A DNA stretch of 64,000 nucleotides from Actinomycetospora soli (lineage in GTDB: Bacteria > Actinomycetota > Actinomycetes > Mycobacteriales > Pseudonocardiaceae): assembly GCF_021026295.1 (NCBI RefSeq), contig NZ_JAJNDA010000004.1:62001-126000 (forward strand), given 5' to 3'. Below the pieces are notes generated by a model that was given only the letters and a program-made list of their open reading frames with translations, ran no database searches and had not been told where the DNA came from. The position numbers and the translations under genes are program-made. Of the stretch, positions 8,220 through 17,486 are shown piece by piece; positions within the stretch are counted from its first letter, which is position 1, and each line of letters begins with the position of its first letter.

Positions 8220-9884
8220 ATGGTCCACCTGGTCGCCGCGGTGGTCGGCCTCGTGATCGTCACCGCCCTCGTCCGCGCCGGGGCACGACGCACGGGGGTG
8301 CCCGACCCGATCGCGCTGCTCGTCGTCGGCGTCGCCGCGTCGTGGATCCCGGGCCTGCCGGACTACCGGATCGACCCGGACCTCGTCCTCGTCGTGATCC
8401 TCCCGGTGCTGCTCTACTGCGCCGGCTTCGCCGCGTCGGTGCCCGCCTTCCGGATCCACCTGCGCCCGATCCTGCTGCTCGCCGTGGGCCTCACACTCGC
8501 CTCCACGCTCGCGGTGGGCGCGGTGGCGGCCGCGCTGGTGCCCGGGCTGGGGTTCGCCGCGGCCTGCGCGCTCGGGGCGGTCGTCGCCCCGCCCGACGCC
8601 GTCGCGGCCACCGCGATCGCCCGCACCATCCGGCTCCCGCGCCGCGTGGTGGCGCTGCTCGAGGGCGAGAGCCTGTTCAACGACGCCGCCGCCCTGACCG
8701 CGCTGACGGTCGCCGTCGCCGCGGTCGCGGGGGCGACGTCGTTCGCGGGAGCGGCCGGCGAGTTCGCCGTGGTCGCGCTCGGCGGGGTCGCGGTGGGGGC
8801 GGTGGTCGGGCTCGCGATCGGCTGGGTCCGACGCCGGGTGCTCCACCCCTACACCGACGTGGTCGTCTTCCTCGTCGCGCCGTTCGTGGTCTACCTGCCG
8901 GCCGAGGAGCTCGGCGTCTCCGGCCTCGTCGCCGTGGTGGTGGCCGGGCTCTACCTGGGCCACCGCGCGACGACGATCATGGAGCCGGGCGCGCGGGTGG
9001 TCACCGGCGCGGTGCGCACCGCGGTGTCGTGGCTGCTCGAGGGCATGGTGTTCCTGCTCGTGGGCCTGCAGCTGCGCAGCGTCGTCACCGGGATCTCGGG
9101 GATGCCGCCGCTCGCGGTGGCCGGGGTGACCGTCGCCGTCGTCGTGACCCTCGTGGTGGTCCGGTTCGCGTGGATGGTGCTCACCGAGCAGGTGGCGGGC
9201 ACCGCGCTGGGCCGGCGGCACGCCTCGTGGTCGGAGACGATCCTGACCTCCTGGGCCGGGATGCGCGGCGCGGTCTCGCTCGCCGCCGTGCTCACGCTGC
9301 CGCTCGCCTTCCCGCAGCGCGACCTGATCGTCTTCGTCACCTTCGTCGTCATCCTCGTGACGCTGCTCGGCCAGGGCCTCTCGCTGCCGGCCCTGGCCCG
9401 GCGCCTGCCGAGCGCCCGCAACGAGGCCGGCGAGGAGGCCCAGGAGGAGGCCCGCGCCCGACGGCTCGCGGCCGACGCCGCCCTCGAGTGCCTGGAGGAG
9501 ATCGAGCGGGAGAACCCGGGCCGCGAGCCGGTCGTCGAGCAGCTGCGGCGGCGGGTGAACAACCGGATGGCGGCCGCGTCCGAGGCGTTCGAGGCCGCCT
9601 CCGACGCGTTCGACCCCGAGGGCGGCGCCGAGTCCGCGGGCCGGGGCGGGGCCGTCGAGTCGGTGGCCGAGGCGGAGTCGGAGGACGAGTCCGGCGACGA
9701 GGGTGGACCCGAGCGCACGCAGGAGGGCGTCCGCGACACCTACCGGCGCTACGGGCAGGCCATGCTCGTGGCCGAGCGCTCCCGCCTCCTGGCGCTGCGG
9801 GACGCGGGGACGCTCGGCGAGGAGGCGTTCGTGCGCCTGCAGCACGAACTCGACCTGGAGCAGGCGGCGCTCACGGTGCGGTGA
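8220..9884 (+). CDS. CPA1-family Na+/H+ antiporter
   Basis: A 554-residue cation/proton antiporter of the bacterial CPA1 type. About 12 hydrophobic segments fill residues 1-395. The ion-binding region reads GAVVAPPDAVAATAI and then LEGESLFNDAAALT, with the conserved acidic ND pair of this family. The C-terminal ~160 residues are cytoplasmic, strongly acidic and helical (AESEDESGDEGG), a likely regulatory tail. It exchanges Na+ or K+ for protons at the plasma membrane for pH homeostasis. Start is ATG 8220-8222. A strong hairpin terminator follows at 9933-9956. Confidence 0.88.
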   Translation: MVHLVAAVVGLVIVTALVRAGARRTGVPDPIALLVVGVAASWIPGLPDYRIDPDLVLVVILPVLLYCAGFAASVPAFRIHLRPILLLAVGLTLASTLAVGAVAAALVPGLGFAAACALGAVVAPPDAVAATAIARTIRLPRRVVALLEGESLFNDAAALTALTVAVAAVAGATSFAGAAGEFAVVALGGVAVGAVVGLAIGWVRRRVLHPYTDVVVFLVAPFVVYLPAEELGVSGLVAVVVAGLYLGHRATTIMEPGARVVTGAVRTAVSWLLEGMVFLLVGLQLRSVVTGISGMPPLAVAGVTVAVVVTLVVVRFAWMVLTEQVAGTALGRRHASWSETILTSWAGMRGAVSLAAVLTLPLAFPQRDLIVFVTFVVILVTLLGQGLSLPALARRLPSARNEAGEEAQEEARARRLAADAALECLEEIERENPGREPVVEQLRRRVNNRMAAASEAFEAASDAFDPEGGAESAGRGGAVESVAEAESEDESGDEGGPERTQEGVRDTYRRYGQAMLVAERSRLLALRDAGTLGEEAFVRLQHELDLEQAALTVR

Positions 9885-9893
9885 GGCGCGGCC

Positions 9894-9949
9894 CGGACGT
9901 CAGCGGTGGCACACGGCTGACGCCGGACGTCAGCGGTGGCACACGGCTG
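9894..9949. repeat. 30-bp tandem repeat, two copies
   Basis: Two exact 26-base copies (9894-9919 and 9924-9949) begin CGGACGTCAGCGGTGGCA and repeat with a 30-bp period. Each contains CGTCAGC and/or GCTG arms able to fold. A third copy, slightly diverged at its edges, lies at 27713-27741 after another gene. This is a small interspersed intergenic repeat found at gene 3' ends. Confidence 0.75.
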
Positions 9950-9956
9950 CCACCGC
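9933..9956 (+). terminator. Hairpin terminator between convergent genes
   Basis: A 9-bp perfect stem, GCGGTGGCA paired with TGCCACCGC, encloses a 6-nt loop. It lies between the antiporter stop (9884) and the stop of the convergent GH13 gene (9989). No U-tract follows, as usual for actinobacterial terminators. It overlaps the second unit of the 30-bp repeat. Confidence 0.6.
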
Positions 9957-9988
9957 GACGCGCCGGGCCGACGGGACCACACCCGTCG

Positions 9989-12205
9989 TCAGGAAGGCTC
10001 CACCAGCAGGGCCATGCCGCGGCGGGCGGGCAGGTCGACGGCGAAGGCGTGCAGGTCGTCGACGAAGCCCAGCGGCTCCTGGGTGAACATGTCGAGCACC
10101 GCGCCGCCCGGGGCGAGGGCCTCGGAGCGCACCGTGCCGCGCACCGGCTCGGCGGCGAAGTTGAGCACCGTCAGCTGGTGGGATCCGCTGTCCAGCTCGT
10201 GGACGAGGACGAGTAGCCCGGGGTGCGAGACGTCGGGGATGTCGACCTGGCGGGAGGTGGCGATCCCGTAGTGCTTGCGCACCGCGAGGATCGCCTGGAG
10301 CTGGCGGGCGAAGCTGGTCTCGTCGGCGAGCTGGTCGGGCAGCGTGCCGTAGAGGCTGCGCCCGCGCGGCATGCCCTCGGCGGAGCGGTCGGCGTCCGGC
10401 GCGAAGCCCATGAGGTCGTGCGCGCCGCGGTGGATCCAGCGGGTGTCGCCCTCGGCGACCAGGGCCGCGACGTCGTCGACCGGCAGCGTCAGCATCCCGG
10501 TGAGGTCCCAGCCGGAGAGCGCGAAGACGCCCGGCTGCATCGCGTTGAACATCGCGAGCATGAGGTGGACGGCGCGGATCTCCTCGACCTCGGCGGGGCC
10601 GATGGTGTCGAGGTCGTGGATGCCGATCGAGGCGGCGACGACGGTCGCGGTCGTCGAGGCGATGCCGTTGGTGGTGAACACCAGGTTGAACGGGTGCTCC
10701 GGGCCGGCCAGCGCGTGGAGCAGCTCGCCGCGCACGGTCTCGGCGAGCTGGGCCCCCGTGACCTCCTCGCCGCGGAACACGACCGTCTCGTCGCGGTGCC
10801 CGGCGGCCCAGTGGACGAGCTCGTAGGTCATCTCGTCGTGGTTCTGCAGCGCGTGCACCAGCGAGGCCGGGTCGATGCCGAGGTCGCGGGCGGTGCGCAG
10901 GCCGAGGCGCAGGAACTCGGCGTCGCCGGTCGCGAGGGCGTGGTGGTAGCCGGGGCGGTTGACGAAGTCGTACGACAGGTCCGCGCCGGCCCGCCCGACC
11001 TCGCGGATGTCGTCCATCGTCAGGTTCAGTTCCTGGAAGGTGAACCCGCCGACCTTGCGGACCATGCTGGCGATGAGGTGGTTCGCGGCGCCGGAGAGGG
11101 GGTGCCCCTCGGACCAGGCCGGGCCGCCGAGGGCGCTCTTCTCCACGCCGAGGAACCCGTTGGCGTCGAGGCGCAGCGCCCCGGAACCGAGGTCGGCGAG
11201 GGAGTGCAGCGCGTCGCCGATCGTCAGGCGCATCCCCGCGAACGACGGGTCGAGCCAGTTGATCGAGGGCTGCCCCTCCTTGAAGTAGTGCAGGTACACC
11301 CAGCGCCGCGCCACGCCGTCCACCCCGACGACGGCCCTCGTCGCGCTCCAGTTGGTCTCCTTGACCCCGGGCGCGTGGAAGATGACGCGCTGCAGCGCGC
11401 CGATGATGTAGCCGGCCTTCTCCAGGCGCTCCTCGGTGGCGACGTCGAGGTTCACCGAGTCGCGCCCCGGCGGCACGACGGGCAGCTCCGACCAGTCCTC
11501 CGGGTCGATCTCGACCATGTGGAAGATGCCGGGGTAGTCCGCGTAGCCCATCTCGGCGAGGCGGAAGTCGGCGCCCTTGCCGGTGTGGCCGGGCACGACG
11601 TCGTCGATCACGGTGCCGCCGTGGAACGTCGCCATGCCGCACATCGCGCGGAAGTCGGCCTCGGAGCCGAAGGCGGGGTCGATCACCGTCGAGATGCGGT
11701 CGAAGTGGCCGTCGACGCTCGGGGTGTGCTCCCACCCGGAGATGCCGCCCGCGCGCTTCACCGGGCCGGTGTGCACGCCCTCGACGCCGATCGCCGCGAA
11801 CGCCCGCCACAGGTCCTCCTCGGCCATGGCGGCGAGGAACGGCTGGCCGGGGCGGGTCATGAACGACAGCGGGTAGGCCGTGAACCACACGCTCGCCGTC
11901 TCCACGGCGCCCCGCGGGTCCGGGTCGGCGAACGGGTTCTGCCACATCGTGCCGCGACCGGAGAACTGTCGGGCGATCGTGTCGGCGTCGGCCAGCATGG
12001 ACTGCCCGCGCAGCCAGGCCACGTAGGCCGGGTTGGTGCCGATCGGCTCGCCGTCCCGACCCGCGGCGCGGCGCTCGAACGGCGAGCGCACCTTCGGGCG
12101 GTGCCGCAGCGCGCGGGGCCGGGCGGGATGGAAGTGTTCGGCGTAGGTCAGCTCGATCGGCCCCGTGTCCTCGCCCGACATCCCGCTGCCCGCCCCGTCC
12201 GCCAC
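9989..12205 (-). CDS. GH13 alpha-amylase-family enzyme, trehalose-synthase-like
   Basis: A 738-residue glycoside hydrolase family 13 protein. The four conserved regions are visible: [11 protein letters not shown] (about 201-211), GALRLDANG with nucleophile Asp347, [10 protein letters not shown] with acid/base Glu392, and [10 protein letters not shown] with Asp457. A small C-terminal beta-domain follows. The size and overall plan resemble maltose/trehalose interconverting enzymes, but region I carries VVPGHT where TreS usually has VVPNHT, and the substrate loops differ. The exact reaction (glucosyl transfer or hydrolysis) is therefore open. No signal peptide, so cytoplasmic. The GTG start at 12205 has an AGAGGGA site. 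Divergent from the adenylate cyclase. Confidence 0.7.
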   Translation of the reverse strand: MADGAGSGMSGEDTGPIELTYAEHFHPARPRALRHRPKVRSPFERRAAGRDGEPIGTNPAYVAWLRGQSMLADADTIARQFSGRGTMWQNPFADPDPRGAVETASVWFTAYPLSFMTRPGQPFLAAMAEEDLWRAFAAIGVEGVHTGPVKRAGGISGWEHTPSVDGHFDRISTVIDPAFGSEADFRAMCGMATFHGGTVIDDVVPGHTGKGADFRLAEMGYADYPGIFHMVEIDPEDWSELPVVPPGRDSVNLDVATEERLEKAGYIIGALQRVIFHAPGVKETNWSATRAVVGVDGVARRWVYLHYFKEGQPSINWLDPSFAGMRLTIGDALHSLADLGSGALRLDANGFLGVEKSALGGPAWSEGHPLSGAANHLIASMVRKVGGFTFQELNLTMDDIREVGRAGADLSYDFVNRPGYHHALATGDAEFLRLGLRTARDLGIDPASLVHALQNHDEMTYELVHWAAGHRDETVVFRGEEVTGAQLAETVRGELLHALAGPEHPFNLVFTTNGIASTTATVVAASIGIHDLDTIGPAEVEEIRAVHLMLAMFNAMQPGVFALSGWDLTGMLTLPVDDVAALVAEGDTRWIHRGAHDLMGFAPDADRSAEGMPRGRSLYGTLPDQLADETSFARQLQAILAVRKHYGIATSRQVDIPDVSHPGLLVLVHELDSGSHQLTVLNFAAEPVRGTVRSEALAPGGAVLDMFTQEPLGFVDDLHAFAVDLPARRGMALLVEPS

Positions 12206-12321
12206 CGACGTCCCTCTTCTCTCGCGCGTAACGAGGCGACATGGTCACACGCGGGCGGGGGCGACCCGTCGTCGGGATCGGCGCCCGGTCGGGGGTGTCG
12301 TCGAGCTGACTCGATCAAGCC

Positions 12322-12335
12322 TTCCCGACGTCGGG
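12322..12335. promoter_or_regulatory. Palindrome TTCCCGACGTCGGG in the GH13/cyclase divergent promoter
   Basis: Second of three identical 14-base elements in the window. It lies in the 185-bp divergent region between the GH13 gene and the cyclase gene, 56 bp before the cyclase start codon. Confidence 0.4.
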
Positions 12336-12360
12336 TGCGGTCGGGTTGGACGCTATCTTT

Positions 12361-12379
12361 CCGGTACCCGTGGTACCGG
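12361..12379. promoter_or_regulatory. Inverted repeat CCGGTACC-N3-GGTACCGG at cyclase start
   Basis: A perfect 8-bp inverted repeat with a 3-bp spacer. It sits between a TATCTT box (12353-12358) and the GGAGGA ribosome site (12382-12387) of the cyclase gene. The position suits a repressor operator or an early leader hairpin. Confidence 0.4.
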
Positions 12380-12390
12380 TTGGAGGAGTC

Positions 12391-14010
12391 GTGGCCCGTC
12401 GTCGTCCCCGCCGGTCCGGCCCGCCCGTGGAGGCGCGCGCCGGCGACCGTGGGCTGACCGCCGGACTCCGCGCGCTGCTGCTCCTGGTCGTGGTCCTGCC
12501 GAACGTCATCGGCGCCGGCGTGGTGCTGGTGCTCGCGGCGTGGGTGCTGCCGCACGACCTCGTGGACGCGCCCGCCCTGCTGCTGCGCAACCTCGTCGTG
12601 TTCGCGGGCTACGTGGTGCTCGCCGTCGCGGTCGGCGCGGGGTGGGGGCACCTGCTGATGCGGGTGCGGCCGTTGCGGGTCGACGCCGACGAGCGCCAGC
12701 GGCGCGGGTGGGAGCGGCGCTTCCGGAAGGTGGTGCTCGGCGGCCCGGTGCGGCTCGCTGCGGTGCAGACGACGCTGTGGGGCGTCGCGTCGGCGGTGTT
12801 CCTGCTGCTCAACGTCTTCGACTCGTGGCGGATCGCGCTGCAGGTCGCGGCCACCGTGCTGCTCGGCGGACTCGCGACGGTGTCGATCACCTACCGGCTG
12901 GTCGAGGTCGTGCTGCGGCCGGCCGCGCGCCGGGTGCTGGCGGCCCGCCCGCCGTCGGGCACGGTGCTGCCGGGCGTGCTGATGCGGACGCTCGGCGGGT
13001 GGGTGTTCGGGACGGCGGTGCCGCTGCTGGGCGTCGTGCTCGCGGCGGTCGCGGCGTTGGCGCTGGGCACGTACGACGTGACGCGGCTGGCGGTCGTCGT
13101 GGTGGTGCTGGGTGGGGTGGCGTTGGTGCTGGGCGGGGCGGTGATCACCCTGACCGCCCTGTCCACCGCCGCCCCGGTGCTCGCGGTGCGCCGGGCGCTG
13201 AAGAAGGTCGAACGCGGCGACTACGACGTCGACGTCCCCGTCTTCGACACCACCGAACTCGGCCTGCTCCAGGCCGGGTTCAACACCATGGTCTCCGGGC
13301 TGCGCGAACGCGAACGCGTCCGCGACCTGTTCGGCCGCCAGGTCGGCGAGGACGTCGCCCGCCACGCCATGGACAACGACGTCGAACTCGGCGGCGAGGT
13401 CCGCGAGGTCGCCGTCCTGTTCGTCGACCTCGTCGGCTCCACCACCCTGGCCGCGACCCGCCCCCCGCAGGAGGTCGTCGAACTGCTCAACGAGTTCTTC
13501 GCGGTGGTCATCGACGTGGTCGAGGACCACGGCGGGTGGATCAACAAGTTCGAGGGCGACGCCGCCCTGGCCGTGTTCGGCGCCCCCACCGAACTCCCCG
13601 ACGCCGCGGGCCGCGCGCTGGCCGCCGGGCGGGTGATGGCCGCCCGACTGGCCGAAGAGGTCTTCCCCGCCACCACCGAACTCGGCGCCGGGATCGGGGT
13701 CTCGGCCGGAGAAGCCGTCGCCGGCAACATCGGCGACCGCCGCCGCTACGAGTACACCGTGATCGGCGACCCGGTGAACGAGGCCGCCCGCCTCTGCGAC
13801 CTGGCCAAGGACGTCGACGGCGGCGTCGTCGGCTCCGGCGCCGCCCTCGAGCGGGCCGGCGACGAAACCGACCGGTGGACCACCATCGGCTCGAGGACCC
13901 TGCGCGGGCGCACCACCGAGACCACCATCCACGCCCCCACCCGCCTGGCCGGACGCGCCACCCAGCCGTCCTCCAACGGCGACCCCACACCCGCACACGA
14001 ACCCGCCTGA
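12391..14010 (+). CDS. Membrane-bound class III adenylate cyclase (6TM-HAMP-CHD)
   Basis: A 539-residue protein with six hydrophobic segments (about 27-50, 66-88, 121-140, 149-168, 203-226, 232-257), a HAMP linker at about 258-310 and a class III cyclase domain at about 338-510. The catalytic set is intact: metal ligands Asp346 (LFVDLVGS) and Asp390 (KFEGDAALAVFG), purine-specifying Lys386 and Asp460, and Asn463 and Arg467 (GDPVNEAAR). The Lys/Asp pair indicates ATP, giving cAMP. The architecture matches the mycobacterial Rv1318c-Rv1320c type. GTG start with a GGAGGA site at 12382. The signal sensed by the membrane domain is unknown. Confidence 0.9.
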   Translation: MARRRPRRSGPPVEARAGDRGLTAGLRALLLLVVVLPNVIGAGVVLVLAAWVLPHDLVDAPALLLRNLVVFAGYVVLAVAVGAGWGHLLMRVRPLRVDADERQRRGWERRFRKVVLGGPVRLAAVQTTLWGVASAVFLLLNVFDSWRIALQVAATVLLGGLATVSITYRLVEVVLRPAARRVLAARPPSGTVLPGVLMRTLGGWVFGTAVPLLGVVLAAVAALALGTYDVTRLAVVVVVLGGVALVLGGAVITLTALSTAAPVLAVRRALKKVERGDYDVDVPVFDTTELGLLQAGFNTMVSGLRERERVRDLFGRQVGEDVARHAMDNDVELGGEVREVAVLFVDLVGSTTLAATRPPQEVVELLNEFFAVVIDVVEDHGGWINKFEGDAALAVFGAPTELPDAAGRALAAGRVMAARLAEEVFPATTELGAGIGVSAGEAVAGNIGDRRRYEYTVIGDPVNEAARLCDLAKDVDGGVVGSGAALERAGDETDRWTTIGSRTLRGRTTETTIHAPTRLAGRATQPSSNGDPTPAHEPA

Positions 14011-14082
14011 CCCAGGCGACGGCCAGGTCGGCGGGCCGGCCGGGCGCGCGCGCCGGACGGGCCTCGGGGAGACGCCGGCTGC

Positions 14083-14149
14083 CAAGATCCTGTTCCGCCG
14101 CGCATAGTGATCGCTCAGCGACCACATCGCGCGGCCCGACAAGATCTTG
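14083..14149. repeat. 67-bp palindromic REP-like element, copy 1
   Basis: Starts CAAGATCCTG and ends CAAGATCTTG, with an interior including GCATAGTGATCGCTCAGCG and ACCACATCGCGCGG. The arms pair imperfectly across the whole length. It is nearly identical to the element at 14232-14298. Both sit in the 338-bp gene-free stretch 14011-14348, where I see no coding sequence. Confidence 0.8.
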
Positions 14150-14231
14150 ACCCGAAGACCGGCGGGCGCACCCGCCGTCGAGAAGCCCCCGCCCCGAGGC
14201 AGGCTCCGCCGCCGACGGACCCACCGACACC

Positions 14232-14298
14232 CAAGATCCTGTTCCGCCGCGCATAGTGATCGCCCAGCGACCACATCGCGCGGCGCAACAGGATCTTG
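14232..14298. repeat. 67-bp palindromic REP-like element, copy 2
   Basis: Second copy, direct orientation, 149 bp from the first. Its left end CAAGATCCTGTTCCGCCGCG pairs with the right end GCGGCGCAACAGGATCTTG with a single mismatch, a better palindrome than copy 1. The central loop region contains GATCGC and CAGCGACC. Confidence 0.8.
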
Positions 14299-14348
14299 CC
14301 CCCGCGAGACCGCCGCGCGCGACGTCCGCCGACCGTAGGGTCGCGACC

Positions 14349-15152
14349 GTGACCTACCCCTGGCCCGACCAACCCGAGCCGACCGCCGAGGAGGTCGCCA
14401 CCCGGGTGCGGACCGAGCAGCACGGGACGGTGCTGCTGATCCGCATGACGCGCCCGGAGAAGCACAACGCGATCGACGCCGCGATGACCCGCGGGCTCGA
14501 CGCCGCCCTGGACCGCCTCGACGACGACCCCGGCCTGCGCTGCGGGGTCCTCGCCGGCGGGGAGCGGGCGTTCTGCGCGGGGACCGATGTCGCGGTCGGA
14601 CCCGGGGAGCCGACCCCCCGCGGCGGCAACTACGGCGTCGTCGCCCGGCGCCGCCGGACCCCGCTGATCGCGGCCGTCGAGGGCATCGCGTTCGGTGGCG
14701 GGTTCGAGATCGCGCTGGCGTGCGACCTCGTCGTCGCGTCCCGGACCGCCCGGTTCGCCCTGCCCGAGGTGGGGCTCGGGCTCGTCGCGAACTGCGGCGC
14801 CCTGTTCCGCACGCCACGGGCCCTCACGCCTGCCGTTGCGAAGCGGCTCCTGCTCACCGGCGACCCGATCGACGCCGCGCGGGCGCACGAGCTCGGCCTC
14901 GTCACCGACCTCACCGAGCCGGGCGGGGCCGAGGCGACCGCATTGGCCGTGGCACAGCGGATCGCCGAGCGCTCCCCCGCCGCCGTCACCGCCACCCTCG
15001 CCGCCGTCGACTCCGCCGTGCTCGAGGCCGACGCCCGCGGTTGGGCCGACACCGACGCGGCCGTCGCATCGATCATCGACGGCCCCGAACGCGCCGAGGG
15101 CCTGGCGGCGTTCGCGGAGAAGCGGGCACCGAGGTGGCCGGAGGCCCTGTGA
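14349..15152 (+). CDS. Enoyl-CoA hydratase/isomerase (crotonase) family protein
   Basis: A 267-residue crotonase. The oxyanion-hole segments are AFCAGTD (about 74-80) and IAFGGGFEIALACD (113-126). Both catalytic glutamates of hydratases are present, Glu120 in GGGFE and Glu140 in ALPEVGLG, so hydratase activity is plausible. The GTG at 14349 is preceded by TAGGGT (14336-14341) with 7 nt between and no ribosome site, suggesting a leaderless mRNA. No beta-oxidation partner is adjacent. The stop codon is embedded in a terminator hairpin shared with the convergent gene. Confidence 0.85.
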   Translation: MTYPWPDQPEPTAEEVATRVRTEQHGTVLLIRMTRPEKHNAIDAAMTRGLDAALDRLDDDPGLRCGVLAGGERAFCAGTDVAVGPGEPTPRGGNYGVVARRRRTPLIAAVEGIAFGGGFEIALACDLVVASRTARFALPEVGLGLVANCGALFRTPRALTPAVAKRLLLTGDPIDAARAHELGLVTDLTEPGGAEATALAVAQRIAERSPAAVTATLAAVDSAVLEADARGWADTDAAVASIIDGPERAEGLAAFAEKRAPRWPEAL

Positions 15153-15188
15153 GTACTTCTGACGGCTATCACCGTCAGAACTACTCAC
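15149..15188. terminator. Bidirectional hairpin with both stop codons in its arms
   Basis: GTGAGTACTTCTGACGG and CCGTCAGAACTACTCAC form a 17-bp stem with one mismatch around a 6-nt loop. The crotonase TGA (15150-15152) is in the left arm and the convergent kinase stop (15185-15187) in the right arm. A matching design is seen at 43953-43998 and a related one at 36618-36657. Confidence 0.85.
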
Positions 15189-15622
15189 ATGGGCGAAGCC
15201 CACCTCGAGCGCAGCAGTACCGTCGTGCCGCGGTCGCCGTGGCGGATCGCCACCTCGTCGACCTGCGAGGTCATCAGCGTGATCCCGCGCCCGTGCAGGG
15301 CGGGGCGGCCGACCACGTCGTGCTCGAGGTCGACGCTCTCCGGCGCGCGCCAGCGGCCACCGTCGGCGACCGTCACCAGCACCTCGCCGTCGTCGAGCAT
15401 GACGGTGAGGTCGATGCGGGCGGCGCCGTCGCGGCGGTGGACGTCGTCGTAGGCGTGCACCACGACGTTGTCGATCGCCTCGCTGGCCGCCAGCACCATC
15501 CCGTCGACCACGCCGCTCGGCACCGCCGACGACCGCAGCCACTGGCGCAGGTCGTCCCGGATGCGGGGTCCCTGGTCGACGTCGGCGCTGTACTCGACGC
15601 GCTCGAACTCGACGGCGTCCAT
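15185..15622 (-). CDS. RsbW-like ATP-binding regulatory kinase (anti-sigma factor type)
   Basis: A 145-residue stand-alone HATPase domain of the RsbW/SpoIIAB class, which binds sigma factors or phosphorylates STAS antagonists. The N-box is ASEAIDNVVVHAY with Asn52, G1 is VADGG at 85-89 and G2 is GRGI at 111-114, so ATP binding looks intact. No membrane segment. It could partner the STAS protein at 3917-4279, though that protein lacks the usual Ser target. Convergent with the crotonase gene through the shared hairpin. Confidence 0.8.
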   Translation of the reverse strand: MDAVEFERVEYSADVDQGPRIRDDLRQWLRSSAVPSGVVDGMVLAASEAIDNVVVHAYDDVHRRDGAARIDLTVMLDDGEVLVTVADGGRWRAPESVDLEHDVVGRPALHGRGITLMTSQVDEVAIRHGDRGTTVLLRSRWASPM

Positions 15623-15825
15623 CGTTCGGTCCTTCCGGTGGCCCGACCCGCCGTGTCTCGGTCGCGATCGATGCAGCTCGCTCGGTCACGAACGGATAAC
15701 CCCCTCCACCGTCCCTCCACGCCCCGGTCGGGAGCGGAACGGTCGGCGGGCGTCCCGCCACGACCACCGGCCTTTCGTCGACGGTGGAGTGCGCGCACGC
15801 GGCGTCTGCGGAAGGCTCCCCGGGC

Positions 15826-16530
15826 GTGAGCAAGGCGCACCCGCAGCAGTGGACGATCGACGACGCCGACCACCGGCCCGACCCGGCGGCGGTCGCGGCC
15901 CTGGCGGCCTTCCCGACGACGCAGATCGCCGACTCCGGCGGCCCGGTCTCGGTGGTCGGGCCGGGCATCGTCCGGCAGGCGGGCGGGAAGGAGTTCTGCG
16001 GGCCGGCGCTGACCGTCTGGACCAAGCCCGGCGACATCCTCTTCCTGCTCAAGGCCCCCGACCTGGCCCGCGCCGGGGACGTGCTCGTCGTCGACGGCGG
16101 CGGCCGCACCGACGCCGCGGTCCTCGGCGACATCATGAGCGGGACCCTCGCGCGGATCGGCGCGGTGGGCATCGCGATCGACGGCGTGATCCGCGACGCC
16201 GACGGCATCGACGAGATCAGCCTGCCGGTCTTCGCCCGCGGGGTCTACCCGACGACGGCCTCCAACGAGGGACCGGGCGCGATCAACGTCGACGTCGTCC
16301 TCGGCGGCGTGGCGGTGCGGCCCGGCGACGTCGTGCGCGGGGACGCGAGCGGCCTCGTCGTCGTGCCGCGCGAGCACGTCGAGGAGGTCGTGCGCCTGAC
16401 GCAGGCGGTGGAGGACCGCGAGCGGGTCTGGCTCGACGCGATGGCGCGGGGCGCCGGGCTCGCGGAGGCCACCGGGGTCGACGACGTGATCCGCGCCCGA
16501 CGCGAGGCGGTCGGCGTACACCTGCCCTGA
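15826..16530 (+). CDS. RraA-like / HMG-aldolase family protein
   Basis: A 234-residue protein of the RraA/4-hydroxy-4-methyl-2-oxoglutarate aldolase family. The diagnostic GDVLVVDGGGRTDAAVLGD and DGVIRDADGID segments are present; the Arg-Asp pair in the latter is the aldolase substrate/metal site. It may cleave HMG or oxaloacetate-type oxo acids to pyruvate, as in aromatic catabolism. Alternatively it may be a non-enzymatic family member. The start is uncertain: GTG 15826 gives a family-length protein, while GTG 15784 in the same frame would add 14 residues. No aromatic pathway genes adjoin. Confidence 0.78.
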   Translation: MSKAHPQQWTIDDADHRPDPAAVAALAAFPTTQIADSGGPVSVVGPGIVRQAGGKEFCGPALTVWTKPGDILFLLKAPDLARAGDVLVVDGGGRTDAAVLGDIMSGTLARIGAVGIAIDGVIRDADGIDEISLPVFARGVYPTTASNEGPGAINVDVVLGGVAVRPGDVVRGDASGLVVVPREHVEEVVRLTQAVEDRERVWLDAMARGAGLAEATGVDDVIRARREAVGVHLP

Positions 16531-16571
16531 GGAGGGCATTCCTGTCGCGAGCCCGCGAGAGGGAGAACGAG

Positions 16572-16877
16572 ATGACCCGCGAGAGCCCCGTCCGGCCCCA
16601 GCCCGACACCCCGCGTCAGTACCGACCCGAGGGCGGCCCGACGGCGGGTGACCCCGTCGGCCGGCCCGACGACGCCTGGCTGCTGGAGGACGACGAGTTC
16701 CGCTACGCGGGTCGGCTCGACGACCCGGCCCCCGCCGACGGCGCCGAGGTCGAGGCCGACGGGCGCACGTGGTCGGTCGAGGGCGACGCGTCGGTCATCG
16801 GTGAGCAGGGGAAGGTGCTCGAGCCGGAGCCCGACCCGTCGTCGGGAGCCGAACGGCTGACCGTCACCGACCCCTGA
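16572..16877 (+). CDS. Small acidic hypothetical protein
   Basis: A 101-residue, Pro- and acid-rich protein without signal peptide or membrane segment. The central part has a possible beta-hairpin (DEFRYAGRL and RTWSVEGDASVIGEQGKV). ATG 16572 follows GAGAGGGAGAA, a credible ribosome site, 41 bp after the RraA-like gene in the same direction, so co-transcription is likely. Family not recognised. Confidence 0.55.
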   Translation: MTRESPVRPQPDTPRQYRPEGGPTAGDPVGRPDDAWLLEDDEFRYAGRLDDPAPADGAEVEADGRTWSVEGDASVIGEQGKVLEPEPDPSSGAERLTVTDP

Positions 16878-16968
16878 CGGACGCCACGCCGCGCGCCCGT
16901 CACCCGGTTCCGGGCGCGTCCACGGGGCGGCTCGATCGCGCCAAAGGCCGTTGCTACGGTTCGCCGCC

Positions 16969-17442
16969 GTGGCCGACCGAATGACACCGAGGGGATTCAG
17001 CGCCGTCGTGGTGCTGATCACCGCGGTCGCGTTCGACGTCCTCGCCCGGGCCGACGGCGTCCACGTGCTCGGCGTCGCACTCGCCGCGATCACCGTCGGA
17101 GCCGCCCGCGTGTGCCTGCCCCACCGTGCGTGGGGCACGTTCGCGCTGCTCAACCTCGCCGTCCTCGCCCAGCCCGCGGCCCTCGTCGTCGCCGCGCTGG
17201 CGCCGCAGGCCACCGGCACGCCGCCGCTCGCGCTGCAGGTGGCGGTGACCCTGCTGGTGGTGACGGCCGCCGCGAGCGAGCCGCTGCTCGCGGCGGTCCC
17301 CGTGCCGTCGCTGGCCCGCCTGCTCACCACCCTCGTCCCCGACGGGCCCCGCCCCGTCCCGGTGGTCGCCCCCGTCGTCGTACCCCTGGCCGGGGTCGAT
17401 CTCGCGCGGCGGCTGCCGCGCCGGGGTCCGCCGCGCCCCTGA
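16969..17442 (+). CDS. Small membrane protein, unknown function
   Basis: A 157-residue protein with about four hydrophobic segments (roughly 10-28, 33-47, 55-78 and 84-105) and a Pro/Arg-rich cytoplasmic tail. GTG 16969 lies 8 nt after TACGGT (16955-16960) with no ribosome site, which suggests a leaderless transcript. An alternative TTG at 16951 is in frame. Family not recognised. Confidence 0.5.
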   Translation: MADRMTPRGFSAVVVLITAVAFDVLARADGVHVLGVALAAITVGAARVCLPHRAWGTFALLNLAVLAQPAALVVAALAPQATGTPPLALQVAVTLLVVTAAASEPLLAAVPVPSLARLLTTLVPDGPRPVPVVAPVVVPLAGVDLARRLPRRGPPRP

Positions 17443-17486
17443 GCCCGTCCGCGCCGCTCCCCCGTCGACTCCCCGCGCGAGGTCCC

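Noticed and set aside
6897..9845. 982-codon minus-strand open frame over the antiporter
   Set aside because: Low-complexity His/Arg/Gly/Asp shadow; the plus strand encodes an intact CPA1 antiporter.
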